The translations under genes were made by a program, and so were the position numbers. The notes beneath the pieces are model-generated. The model was given only the letters and a program-made list of their open reading frames with translations, did not search any database and had not been told where the DNA came from. From assembly GCA_003160755.1 (NCBI GenBank), contig QEXZ01000112.1:1-5292 (forward strand): a stretch of DNA of 5,292 bases, given 5' to 3'. This DNA comes from Methanomicrobiales archaeon (GTDB taxonomy: Archaea; Halobacteriota; Syntropharchaeia; Alkanophagales; Methanospirareceae). This document shows positions 1-5,198 of this stretch, piece by piece; within the stretch, counting starts at the first letter, position 1, and every line of letters begins with the position of its first letter.

Positions 1-479
1 GCACATACTCCTCAGAAGAGGACAGAATAACAATTGATTTTAACAGACGTGGCGATAAAATAGCGGATGCTGAGAGGCTTGATGGTAAATACGCATTGAT
101 GAGTACACGGATTATGATGGGTGCAAAAGAAATAATTTCTGCATATTATGACAAGGACGGGATAGAAAAGGCGTTTTGCTGCATTAAACAGCCAATTGAA
201 CTCAGACCGATAAGACACTGGTTGGATGGAAGAGTTAAAGCGCACATATTTATATGCTACCTTTCATATCTATTGATGAAAACTCTTGAATACATGCTCA
301 AAAAAGGAGGATTGAAGATGAGCGCCGAGTATGCGTTGAAACAACTGGGTCGGGTGAAGTATGTTGTAGTCACTAATCCAAATGGGGGCATCACAACATC
401 GAAATTGTCCATTCCCTCACGGGAACAAAGGCAAATTATGAATGTGCTGGGGGTCGAGTATATAAAGTCTGAAACTTAG
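1..479 (+). CDS. IS4-superfamily (IS1634-like) transposase, C-terminal part, 5' end outside window
   Basis: This is the C-terminal part of a DDE transposase that catalyses cut-and-paste movement of an insertion sequence. The reading frame is open from base 3 to the TAG at 477-479, so the start and the first two catalytic aspartates lie upstream of the window. The piece contains YYDKDGIEKAFCCIK, which fits the Y(2)R(3)E(6)K signature around the catalytic glutamate of IS4-group transposases, with Lys in place of the usual Arg. It is followed by PIELRPIRHWLDGRVKAH and a hydrophobic stretch (IFICYLSYLL), as is typical of the IS1634 branch. The tail (about 50 residues after MKKGGLK-like sequence, ending near LGVEYIKSET) resembles the natural C-terminus of this family, so this end seems intact. 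No frameshift or stop is visible. Whether the copy is active cannot be judged without the upstream part. Family assignment is from motif recognition; the IS name is unknown. Confidence 0.88.
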   Translation, partial: TYSSEEDRITIDFNRRGDKIADAERLDGKYALMSTRIMMGAKEIISAYYDKDGIEKAFCCIKQPIELRPIRHWLDGRVKAHIFICYLSYLLMKTLEYMLKKGGLKMSAEYALKQLGRVKYVVVTNPNGGITTSKLSIPSREQRQIMNVLGVEYIKSET

Positions 480-488
480 GTATATAAC
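459..488 (+). promoter_or_regulatory. Two TATA-box-like sites upstream of the 57-aa membrane protein
   Basis: TATATAAA at 459-466 and TATATAAC at 481-488 both resemble archaeal box A. With the usual spacing of about 25 bases from box centre to transcription start, the first predicts a start near 488 (short leader before the ATG at 504). The second predicts a start near 510, exactly at the second in-frame ATG, giving a leaderless mRNA. The first lies inside the last codons of the transposase. The region is AT-rich, so one or both may be chance. Confidence 0.45.
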
Positions 489-503
489 AATAAATATTTA
501 ATT

Positions 504-677
504 ATGATTATGAAGCAAAAAATTCAATTTGTAGCAGGAATTTGTATTGCATTAATTGGAGCAGGAATAATGTTTCATGGAAATATCTTTGGAGAAAGCA
601 ACTCAGGTATTGCCACAGTTATAGTAATCATTGGTATAGCATTGATAGGTACATCCAAATTTAGACTGCTCAAATAA
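504..677 (+). CDS. Small two-helix membrane protein, 57 aa, unknown function
   Basis: This short gene encodes MIMKQKIQFV followed by two hydrophobic segments, at about residues 9-25 (AGICIALIGAGIMF) and 36-51 (GIATVIVIIGIALIG). They are joined by a short polar turn (HGNIFGESNS) and end in a basic tail SKFRLLK, then TAA TAA. The pattern of a positive N-terminus, two Gly-rich helices and a basic C-terminus is that of a small hairpin membrane protein with both ends inside. It resembles unnamed small proteins in methanogen genomes, but I cannot name a family. The ATG at 504 was chosen as the longest start; the ATG at 510 (MKQK, 55 aa) fits the TATA site at 481-488 as a leaderless start and may be the real one. 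No Shine-Dalgarno site is visible. It lies 24 bases after the transposase stop and 84 bases before the methyltransferase, so it may lie just outside the insertion sequence or be carried by it. Confidence 0.6.
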   Translation: MIMKQKIQFVAGICIALIGAGIMFHGNIFGESNSGIATVIVIIGIALIGTSKFRLLK

Positions 678-749
678 TAACGGGCTCCTGCTTCATATCG
701 ATTTGCTTCCACTGCCGAAATCCTCTTAAGGATCAAAAAATGTTCATTC

Positions 750-755
750 GGAGTG
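750..755 (+). promoter_or_regulatory. Ribosome-binding site deciding the methyltransferase start
   Basis: GGAGTG at 750-755 is a good archaeal Shine-Dalgarno match and sits 6 bases before the ATG at 762. The in-frame GTG at 753 overlaps this site, so it is unlikely to be the start codon although it gives a slightly longer frame. Confidence 0.6.
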
Positions 756-761
756 AAAAAA

Positions 762-1571
762 ATGAAGAATAAAAAACAATCATCACGAAAAGAGATTTTA
801 GAATTAGAAAATCCATACTTCGATTTGCAAGCCGAGATGGGATTCACAAAACACATGGGGGGTTTAAAGACCACAAGGGAACTCATTGAGTTATGCCACA
901 TAGGCAAAGATACATACATATTGGATGTCGGTTGTGGTGTTGGAATGAGTGCTTGCTACATTGCAAAAAAGTATGGGTGCCGAGTTGTTGGTGTAGATAT
1001 TCGTGAAGAGATGATTGCCAGATCAACGGAAAGAGCAGAAAGAGATGGCGTAGAAGGTAGAGTTGAATTTGGAGTAGCAGATGCACAAGATCTTCCGTTC
1101 GAGGACGCTCTTTTCGATGCAGTAATCAGCGAATCCATAACCGCATTTCCAGAAGATAAACGAGAAGCGGTAAGTGAATATGTGCGAGTAGCAAAGCCAG
1201 GAGGATACGTTGGACTTAATGAGGCTACCTGGATAAAGACGCCGATTCCAACAGAAGTAGTCGAATATGTATTTCGCAGTGCTGGTGGTTGTAAACCGGA
1301 AACTTCCGATGGTTGGGAAGAATTGCTGGAAGGCTCGAGACTCCGTGATATTGTAGTGAAAACATACAAATTCCCCATAGGGCAATTCGTTAGTGACATT
1401 AGAATGGTAGGTTTCAGAGGAATTTTCAAAGCATGTGGTGGGCTTTTGTCATTATACCTCAAAAGTTCCGCTCACAGAGAAGCGATAAAAGAAATGAAAA
1501 AAGAGGGGTGGAAACATCCTAAGAAGTTGTTGGAATACTTTGGATACGGGATATACGTTGGCAGGAAGTAA
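762..1571 (+). CDS. Class I SAM-dependent methyltransferase (UbiE/Methyltransf_11-like), 269 aa
   Basis: This is a cytoplasmic enzyme expected to move a methyl group from S-adenosylmethionine to an unidentified acceptor. The Rossmann-fold motifs are complete: motif I ILDVGCGVG at residues 53-61, the ribose-binding acidic residue D79 in VVGVDI, the motif II region VADAQDLPF at 105-113, FDAVISES at 118-125, and motif III-type VAKPGGYVGLNE at 143-154. The C-terminal 110 residues, which include a moderately hydrophobic stretch (FRGIFKACGGLLSLYL) and end in FGYGIYVGRK, probably form the substrate-side cap. This part does not match a methyltransferase of known substrate that I recognise. Length is normal for the family. 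The start at 762 is set by GGAGTG at 750-755; the GTG at 753 would add three residues. No clear TATA box is visible in the 84 bases upstream, so it may be transcribed with the 57-aa gene. Nothing nearby points to a pathway. Confidence 0.9.
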   Translation: MKNKKQSSRKEILELENPYFDLQAEMGFTKHMGGLKTTRELIELCHIGKDTYILDVGCGVGMSACYIAKKYGCRVVGVDIREEMIARSTERAERDGVEGRVEFGVADAQDLPFEDALFDAVISESITAFPEDKREAVSEYVRVAKPGGYVGLNEATWIKTPIPTEVVEYVFRSAGGCKPETSDGWEELLEGSRLRDIVVKTYKFPIGQFVSDIRMVGFRGIFKACGGLLSLYLKSSAHREAIKEMKKEGWKHPKKLLEYFGYGIYVGRK

Positions 1572-1593
1572 AAGAAGTGGCGAGCGATCACTC

Positions 1594-1704
1594 AAAATTG
1601 CTATGCAATTTTGCCCTAACGGGTCGTCTAACAGCGGATAAAAGACAAATCGAAGATTTCACCAAATTGCCTTCGGCAACTTCTTTTAGCTGCAAACCGT
1701 TGAC
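1594..1704. repeat. Structured palindromic intergenic repeat, copy A
   Basis: This non-coding element lies between two convergent genes. It holds a perfect hairpin (AAAATTGC-TAT-GCAATTTT, 1594-1612), then a nested structure. Its outer arm is GTCTAAC (1626-1632) against GTTGAC (1699-1704) with one bulged base. Its main stem of 12 pairs, with one G-T pair and one mismatch, joins 1634-1645 to 1682-1693. Inside the main stem are two perfect small hairpins, AAATC-GAA-GATTT (1647-1659) and TTGCC-TTC-GGCAA (1667-1679). The whole folds like a small cloverleaf. The 16-mer AACAGCGGATAAAAGA (1630-1645) recurs exactly at 3092-3107 in a second, similar element. It could be a dispersed non-autonomous repeat or a structured RNA; the folding was done by eye. 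It may also help end transcription between the converging genes. Confidence 0.65.
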
Positions 1705-1761
1705 TCATTTTGTGTCATTTCCTTGACCCCATATCACCCTTTCTTTATTATTGATTTGAAT

Positions 1762-2760
1762 TCAGACAAGACTGGTAGTTATGCTCTGCCAGTTCTTCTG
1801 CAATGTGTAAATAATCGCACCAAATCCCAAACTAATTGCTACAATACCTATTAACACACCGACATAGGGAATTCTGAAGAGCAGGCTTAAAATGATGAAG
1901 CCGATGACAAAAATCAGTATGTCATTGGTCTCGAATTTAAACAAGTCAACAATCTTTCTGCCAATGGCGAAGGATACGAAAAGACTGGAGAACATCAATG
2001 CTATGATAAAAAGCATTCCCATAATTAACGCAACAGGAAAACCAATAATGGTTACAGCAAGCAAGATTATCACAATTACAGATGCAATTATAAGGGCAAA
2101 TCCTACTACGGTATTTTTCACAGGAGCGTTCCTTACCTCCGCTTCAACCATAAGGAATTGTGTCGGGAACAACTTGAGTAAGACTATGCCGAGTATTAAA
2201 AATCCAACGCCTATGAGAATATAAAGAATATTCATCATTTTAATCATCAATTCTTCTACACCTTGCAGACCTTCGCTTTTCTCGAAATCTACACTGCCTG
2301 CACTTCCTGTATTTTGAAAATTCTCGGCTCTTACGGTTAAGTTGCCTATGATCGTACCTGCATTGAGAACATTACCACCTGTAATGACTGCATCCCTGCT
2401 AATAACAGAGGTAGAGTGGATGCTAATATTGCCTCCTGCAATCACAGCATTTCTTGCATCGCCTTTCAGATCTATATCGCCACCCGCAGCTACAATTTTA
2501 CCGCCAACATCTGATTTAACTGATATTTTACCGCCCGCAACGAAAACATCACCGCTTATCGGTGCATTTATATTGACATCGCCACCTGCTATTACAACGC
2601 TCGTAACTGGGGCATTTATATTGACATCGCCACCTGCAACAAAAACATCATCATCTATTGGCGAATCAACAGATACCTGATCCCCAGATAGCATCTCCAG
2701 TGCCTGAACATTGGGCAAGAGCAGAATTAACAGGAGGGAGATGATTATTAGTCGCTTCAT
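1762..2760 (-). CDS. Bactofilin-like (polymer-forming) repeat protein with signal peptide and membrane helices, 332 aa
   Basis: This is a membrane protein with an extracytoplasmic right-handed beta-helix-type domain. Residues 1-20 (MKRLIIIS..., ending NVQA) form a signal peptide or anchor. Residues 36-130 carry six turns marked by a Gly-Gly pair at 43-44, 59-60, 76-77, 93-94, 109-110 and 128-129, usually in the form V-[AI]-x-A-G-G-[DNK]-[VI]-x-[IVL]. The spacing of 16-17 residues, and 19 for the last, is what bactofilin-type proteins show. From about residue 175 to 320 there are roughly five hydrophobic helices, including IIGFPVALI, a motif common in the membrane half of such proteins. The start at 2760 was chosen over upstream starts at 2808 and 2790 because AGGTGG stands just before it and a TATA box (2798-2790) lies upstream and overlaps the upstream frame. 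Similar proteins are called polymer-forming cytoskeletal or DUF8173-like, but the role is unknown. It converges with the methyltransferase. Confidence 0.82.
   Translation of the reverse strand: MKRLIIISLLLILLLPNVQALEMLSGDQVSVDSPIDDDVFVAGGDVNINAPVTSVVIAGGDVNINAPISGDVFVAGGKISVKSDVGGKIVAAGGDIDLKGDARNAVIAGGNISIHSTSVISRDAVITGGNVLNAGTIIGNLTVRAENFQNTGSAGSVDFEKSEGLQGVEELMIKMMNILYILIGVGFLILGIVLLKLFPTQFLMVEAEVRNAPVKNTVVGFALIIASVIVIILLAVTIIGFPVALIMGMLFIIALMFSSLFVSFAIGRKIVDLFKFETNDILIFVIGFIILSLLFRIPYVGVLIGIVAISLGFGAIIYTLQKNWQSITTSLV
2564..2637. repeat. 26-base exact duplication inside the bactofilin-like gene
   Basis: The same 26 bases occur at 2564-2589 and 2612-2637, one period of 48 bases (16 codons) apart. 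They encode the identical segment AGGDVNINAP on the minus strand, in two neighbouring turns of the beta-helix. Other turns of the domain share only the protein motif and not the DNA, so this pair is a recent tandem duplication or has been kept alike by gene conversion. Confidence 0.9.
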
Positions 2761-2798
2761 ACCACCACCTAACGTAAGTTCAAGCGTCATATTTATAA
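2761..2798 (-). promoter_or_regulatory. TATA box and ribosome-binding site of the bactofilin-like gene
   Basis: On the minus strand, TTATAAATA (2798-2790) matches the archaeal TATA box. About 26 bases downstream of its centre falls near 2769, just ahead of AGGTGG (2770-2765), which lies 4 bases from the ATG at 2760-2758. The mRNA would thus have a leader of about 9 bases, possibly including only part of the ribosome-binding site. The spacing supports the start at 2760. Confidence 0.65.
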
Positions 2799-2808
2799 CG
2801 CTATTCAT

Positions 2809-3073
2809 TTTGATATTCTGATTTCAGAGCATAAAAGCTTTTCCATTTTTTTCGATGTTCCATTTTTGAGATGGTGAAGTTTTTACAAATGTATTGAGGC
2901 TGTCCCGCAATTGCTTTTGGCACTAAAATTTTCGCTTCTTTTGGGATTTAAAGCTCTATTTGCCTTTCTTTTTCTCCCGTTTTTGTATTGTTAGACCGCC
3001 TCGTATTATCTAAAAAGGAATGATTGTTAATCTAAGTCGAGGATCGGAACTCTCGCTCCTTTAAGTCGCTTCG
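2809..3073. other. Gene-poor stretch without a convincing gene
   Basis: No open frame here looks like a protein. The stretch is T-rich on the plus strand, with pyrimidine runs around 2957-2990. GAGGCTGTCCCGCAA at 2895-2909 resembles the outer end of some insertion sequences (GGCTGTCCC-type), but no partner end in reverse orientation is seen in the window. GAGGATCGGAACTCTC around 3040-3055 can form a weak hairpin. The stretch may be decayed mobile DNA. Taken with the repeat that follows, the distance without a gene runs to about 3228. Confidence 0.4.
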
Positions 3074-3165
3074 GTGCTATCGCACTCGCACAACAGCGGA
3101 TAAAAGAAAAAAAATGATTTCCGTACATTTGCCTATCGGTTTTTATTTGCAAGGTGCTATACGCC
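3074..3165. repeat. Structured palindromic intergenic repeat, copy B (decayed)
   Basis: This element has the same layout as the one at 1594-1704. A small hairpin GTGC-TATC-GCAC (3074-3085) is followed by the exact 16-mer AACAGCGGATAAAAGA (3092-3107), a middle section that includes GATTTCC and TTTGCCTATCGG (compare GATTTCA and ATTGCCTTCGG in the other copy), and a closing arm TTTTTATTTGC (3140-3150). The arms 3096-3106 and 3140-3150 pair over 11 positions with three G-T pairs. The inner hairpins of the other copy are mostly lost. It lies directly upstream of the 58-aa gene, and the longer in-frame start at 3154 falls inside it. Confidence 0.6.
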
Positions 3166-3193
3166 ATTGCAAAAAAAATACGCATGTTATTTG

Positions 3194-3227
3194 TATACCC
3201 TCATCTATCTAAAAGTCTGGTGGTAAA
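3194..3227 (+). repeat. 34-base leader block, copy 1 (before the 58-aa gene)
   Basis: This block runs from TATACC to the bases after the ribosome-binding site GGTGGT (3219-3224) and ends 1 base before the ATG at 3229. It matches the block at 4636-4669 at 29 of 34 aligned positions with no gap. The shared core includes TCTATCT, AAAGTC and GGTAAA. Both copies carry a Shine-Dalgarno site at the same place and lead into a start codon, so this may be a duplicated 5' leader. Confidence 0.75.
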
Positions 3228-3228
3228 A

Positions 3229-3405
3229 ATGAGTAAAAATTCTAAAAAACAAAATCCAAAAGTTGCAATTTATAGCATGCCCGCCTTATACCAGATCAAT
3301 GATTTGATAAGGTGTGAAGGTGACCCTTTTGATAATTTTGTGAATTTCAATATTGCGTTTTTTAATGCTATGAATGAAGAAGGAACATGTAAAGTTAGGG
3401 AATAA
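3229..3405 (+). CDS. Orphan small protein, 58 aa, unknown function
   Basis: The predicted protein starts with a basic, Lys-rich segment (MSKNSKKQNPK). A mixed segment (VAIYSMPALYQINDLI) follows, then a C-terminal part rich in Phe and Asn with two cysteines (RCEGDPFDNFVNFN...EEGTCKVRE). There is no signal peptide or membrane helix, and I do not recognise a family. The start at 3229 was chosen because GGTGGT at 3219-3224 lies 4 bases before it. The frame could open from 3154, but those extra 25 codons lie in the palindromic repeat and leader block and look non-coding. The leader before this gene nearly copies the one inside the 568-aa membrane protein gene. It could be a genuine small gene or the remnant of a longer one. 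It stands alone, with a long empty stretch upstream and 86 bases before the next gene. Confidence 0.5.
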   Translation: MSKNSKKQNPKVAIYSMPALYQINDLIRCEGDPFDNFVNFNIAFFNAMNEEGTCKVRE

Positions 3406-3460
3406 ATACGGCTTTCGCTTGTCAACGAATGAGAACAGTTTTAAATGGAATTGAAAAAGG

Positions 3461-3468
3461 ATAAATAG
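3461..3468 (+). promoter_or_regulatory. TATA box for the permease fusion gene, leaderless start
   Basis: ATAAATAG at 3461-3468 is preceded by a purine-rich stretch (GAAAAAGG) that fits the BRE element. About 26 bases downstream of its centre is the ATG at 3492, so the mRNA would be leaderless. This agrees with the lack of any Shine-Dalgarno site before this start. Confidence 0.6.
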
Positions 3469-3491
3469 TAAAAAGAAAGACTATTAATGAA

Positions 3492-5198
3492 ATGAATCTT
3501 AGAGAAGAAATACGCAGTAAGTTATACTGGCAGATCCTGGGTCTGATTTCCATTGCTCTATTAGCGTATATGTTATTCCCGTTCCTTGATGTGCTCATTT
3601 ATGGAATATTCATATACTATGTTGCAAGACCAATGTACAGTAAATTTGACAGAAGATGCAAACACAAGAGTGTGGGTGCATTCATTTCTTTATTCTTTGT
3701 TGTGCTGCCGATAGTTCTTATAAGCATTTTTACATTGAGTATTGCATATATTGAGTTGAGTAAATTTCTTACTCAGGTAGATTTTGGGCACATGGGTTAT
3801 GTCAAAGAACTCTTTAAAAATTTTGAGGGTATTGCAAGTACTATAAAACTGGATGATATTTCTACTTTGTTCAGTCAGGGAGATACATGGGTTTTAATTC
3901 TTACTCTAATAACCAGTTTTTCAGGCATTTTCTCCCAGTTTTTCGCTATCCTCTTCCGGTTGTTCCTTACGTTCGCAATCGCATTTTATCTCCTGAAGGA
4001 TGCCACTAAACTCAGGGAATGGATAGCAGATACCTTTCTTGGGGGTAAACCAGAGCTAACAAAGAAGTTCTTTGATGGGGTCGATTCAGATCTTCACACG
4101 GTATATTTTGGTAATATTCTGACGGCAGTTTTAACCGCATTGATCGCAGCAGTAACCTTCTGGCTTCTTAACCTTGTTGCACCACCTCAGTTGCTGATAC
4201 CCTATCCTATTTTGATGGCGATACTCTGCGGGCTTGGAATCTTCATTCCGTTGGTAGGTATGAAATTAATCTGGGTTCCCTTAGCTATCTATCTCGTGAT
4301 TCAAGCATATCTAAATGGAATTCTCCTCACGGACTGGTGGTTTATTCTGTTATTCCTTGTTGTTGTGTTTGTTGTGGTGGACTTCGCGCCCGATATCGTT
4401 CTGAGACCATACATAAGTGGAAAACACGTACATGCTGGTACGATGCTCTTTGCATACATCTTTGGAATAGCGGTCTTTGGTTTTGTGGGTTTATTCTTGG
4501 GACCGATGATCCTGATAATAGCAACAAATTTCATGAAGATCGTTTTGCCTGAGTTGAGGGGTCAAAGCAGAGGATTGCAAAAAAGAATCGTGCAAGATTT
4601 GGAAGTTCCACCGCCAAACAATCAAAACGTATCTATATACCATCCTCTATCTGAAAGTCCGGAGGTAAACAAAATGAAAAAGCCCAAAATATATGATGGC
4701 TATCCTTTATGGATCGTTATTCTTGCTAATATCTTAATGCTTGCGGTTTATGCTGCCGGAGCATATATAATGTTTGCGTTAAGCCTAATTACGGGATTTT
4801 TATATGTGGCGTATCTCGCTCTTCTTGAACTCTATTTTTTAAAGGAGGGGTGTATTCATTGTTGTTATTACGGCAAATTATGTGCCTTTGGTAAAGGAGC
4901 TGTAGCCGCAATATTTTTCAAGAAAAGCAATCCCGAAAAATTCTGTGAAAGAGAGCTTGGTTTTAAAGATTTCATTCCACAGGTTCTTGTAGTTCTAATT
5001 CCGTTAATTGTGGGGATAGCTCTTCTTATTTCACGAGGTTTTAATCTTCTAATCTTAATTGCTATGATTTATCCTGTCTTTTCATGGTTTGCTGTAAACC
5101 CGATTCTTTATGGAAAACTCGCGTGCATGCATTGCAAGCAGGGCAGTATCTGCTGTCCGGCTCTTAACTTCTTTATAAAAAAGGAAAAGATGAAATGA
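3492..5198 (+). CDS. AI-2E family permease fused to a Cys-rich membrane domain, 568 aa
   Basis: Residues 1-352 form an AI-2E (formerly DUF20, PF01594) family permease. It has two N-terminal helices, a soluble segment near 95-130, further helices, and the family's C-terminal signature (DFAPDIVLRPYISGK near 296-310, then GFVGLFLGPMIL near 330-341). Members export small molecules or exchange Na+/H+; the name does not show that autoinducer-2 is the substrate. Residues 354-394 are a polar linker (VPPPNNQ, LSESPEV). Residues 395-568 form a second membrane domain of about four helices with two cysteine clusters: C454-x2-C457-C458-x5-C464 and C545-x2-C548-x5-C554-C555, plus C485. This second part resembles a stand-alone archaeal protein of unknown function starting with [KR]-P-[KR]-I-Y-x-G-Y-P-L-W. 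The permease alone would be about 350 residues, the family's usual size, so this is a fusion. The ATG at 3492 has no Shine-Dalgarno but a TATA box at leaderless distance. It overlaps the DUF3795 gene by 4 bases. Confidence 0.87.
   Translation: MNLREEIRSKLYWQILGLISIALLAYMLFPFLDVLIYGIFIYYVARPMYSKFDRRCKHKSVGAFISLFFVVLPIVLISIFTLSIAYIELSKFLTQVDFGHMGYVKELFKNFEGIASTIKLDDISTLFSQGDTWVLILTLITSFSGIFSQFFAILFRLFLTFAIAFYLLKDATKLREWIADTFLGGKPELTKKFFDGVDSDLHTVYFGNILTAVLTALIAAVTFWLLNLVAPPQLLIPYPILMAILCGLGIFIPLVGMKLIWVPLAIYLVIQAYLNGILLTDWWFILLFLVVVFVVVDFAPDIVLRPYISGKHVHAGTMLFAYIFGIAVFGFVGLFLGPMILIIATNFMKIVLPELRGQSRGLQKRIVQDLEVPPPNNQNVSIYHPLSESPEVNKMKKPKIYDGYPLWIVILANILMLAVYAAGAYIMFALSLITGFLYVAYLALLELYFLKEGCIHCCYYGKLCAFGKGAVAAIFFKKSNPEKFCERELGFKDFIPQVLVVLIPLIVGIALLISRGFNLLILIAMIYPVFSWFAVNPILYGKLACMHCKQGSICCPALNFFIKKEKMK
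4636..4669 (+). repeat. 34-base leader block, copy 2 (inside the fusion gene)
   Basis: This block matches 3194-3227 at 29 of 34 positions. It includes a perfect GGAGGT (4661-4666) and ends 4 bases before an in-frame ATG (4674). Here the bases are also read as coding sequence for the linker (IYHPLSESPEV) of the 568-aa protein, in the same frame as the open frame through the other copy. Confidence 0.75.
4661..5198 (+). other. Internal ribosome-binding site and start: possible stand-alone Cys-rich membrane protein, 174 aa
   Basis: GGAGGT at 4661-4666 lies 7 bases before the ATG at 4674, which is in frame with the 568-aa gene. It is the best Shine-Dalgarno site in the window. Translation from here gives a 174-aa protein starting MKKPKIYDGYPLWIV, which matches where I would expect the free-standing form of this family to start. 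Its clusters would be C60, C63, C64, C70 and C151, C154, C160, C161. The cysteines suggest binding of zinc or an iron-sulfur centre, which is inference. Either only the fusion is made, or both forms are made from one mRNA, or a stop codon has been lost (or misread) in the linker region. Confidence 0.55.

Noticed and set aside
753..761. GTG start for the methyltransferase
   Set aside because: The GTG overlaps the GGAGTG ribosome-binding site, which is well spaced for the ATG at 762.
956..1462. Long open frames on the minus strand across the methyltransferase gene
   Set aside because: They lie opposite a gene with complete methyltransferase motifs. Their own translations are Ser/Thr/Pro-rich with no family resemblance.
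1626..1704. Integron attC site
   Set aside because: GTCTAAC at the left edge fits the attC core, but the right core GTTGACT departs from GTTRRRY, and there is no integrase and no cassette array. A palindromic repeat explains it better.
1892..2680. Plus-strand open frames opposite the bactofilin-like gene
   Set aside because: They mirror the repeats of the minus-strand gene (Pro-rich PPA patterns), have no ribosome-binding sites and no recognisable domain.
2761..2808. Longer N-terminus for the bactofilin-like protein (starts at 2808 or 2790)
   Set aside because: The TATA box lies within this stretch, and the added residues would precede a normal signal peptide; AGGTGG directly before 2760 marks the start.
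1572..3153. CRISPR array or tRNA in the gaps between genes
   Set aside because: The repeats seen are only two copies with different inner sequences and no regular spacers; no cloverleaf with tRNA-conserved bases (GG in D-loop, GTTCRA) was found.
3154..3228. Longer N-terminus for the 58-aa protein
   Set aside because: The extra codons lie in the palindromic repeat and in the leader block, and the ribosome-binding site points to 3229.
4301..4552. Short frames on both strands within the permease domain
   Set aside because: They overlap the most conserved part of the AI-2E domain, and their translations look random.
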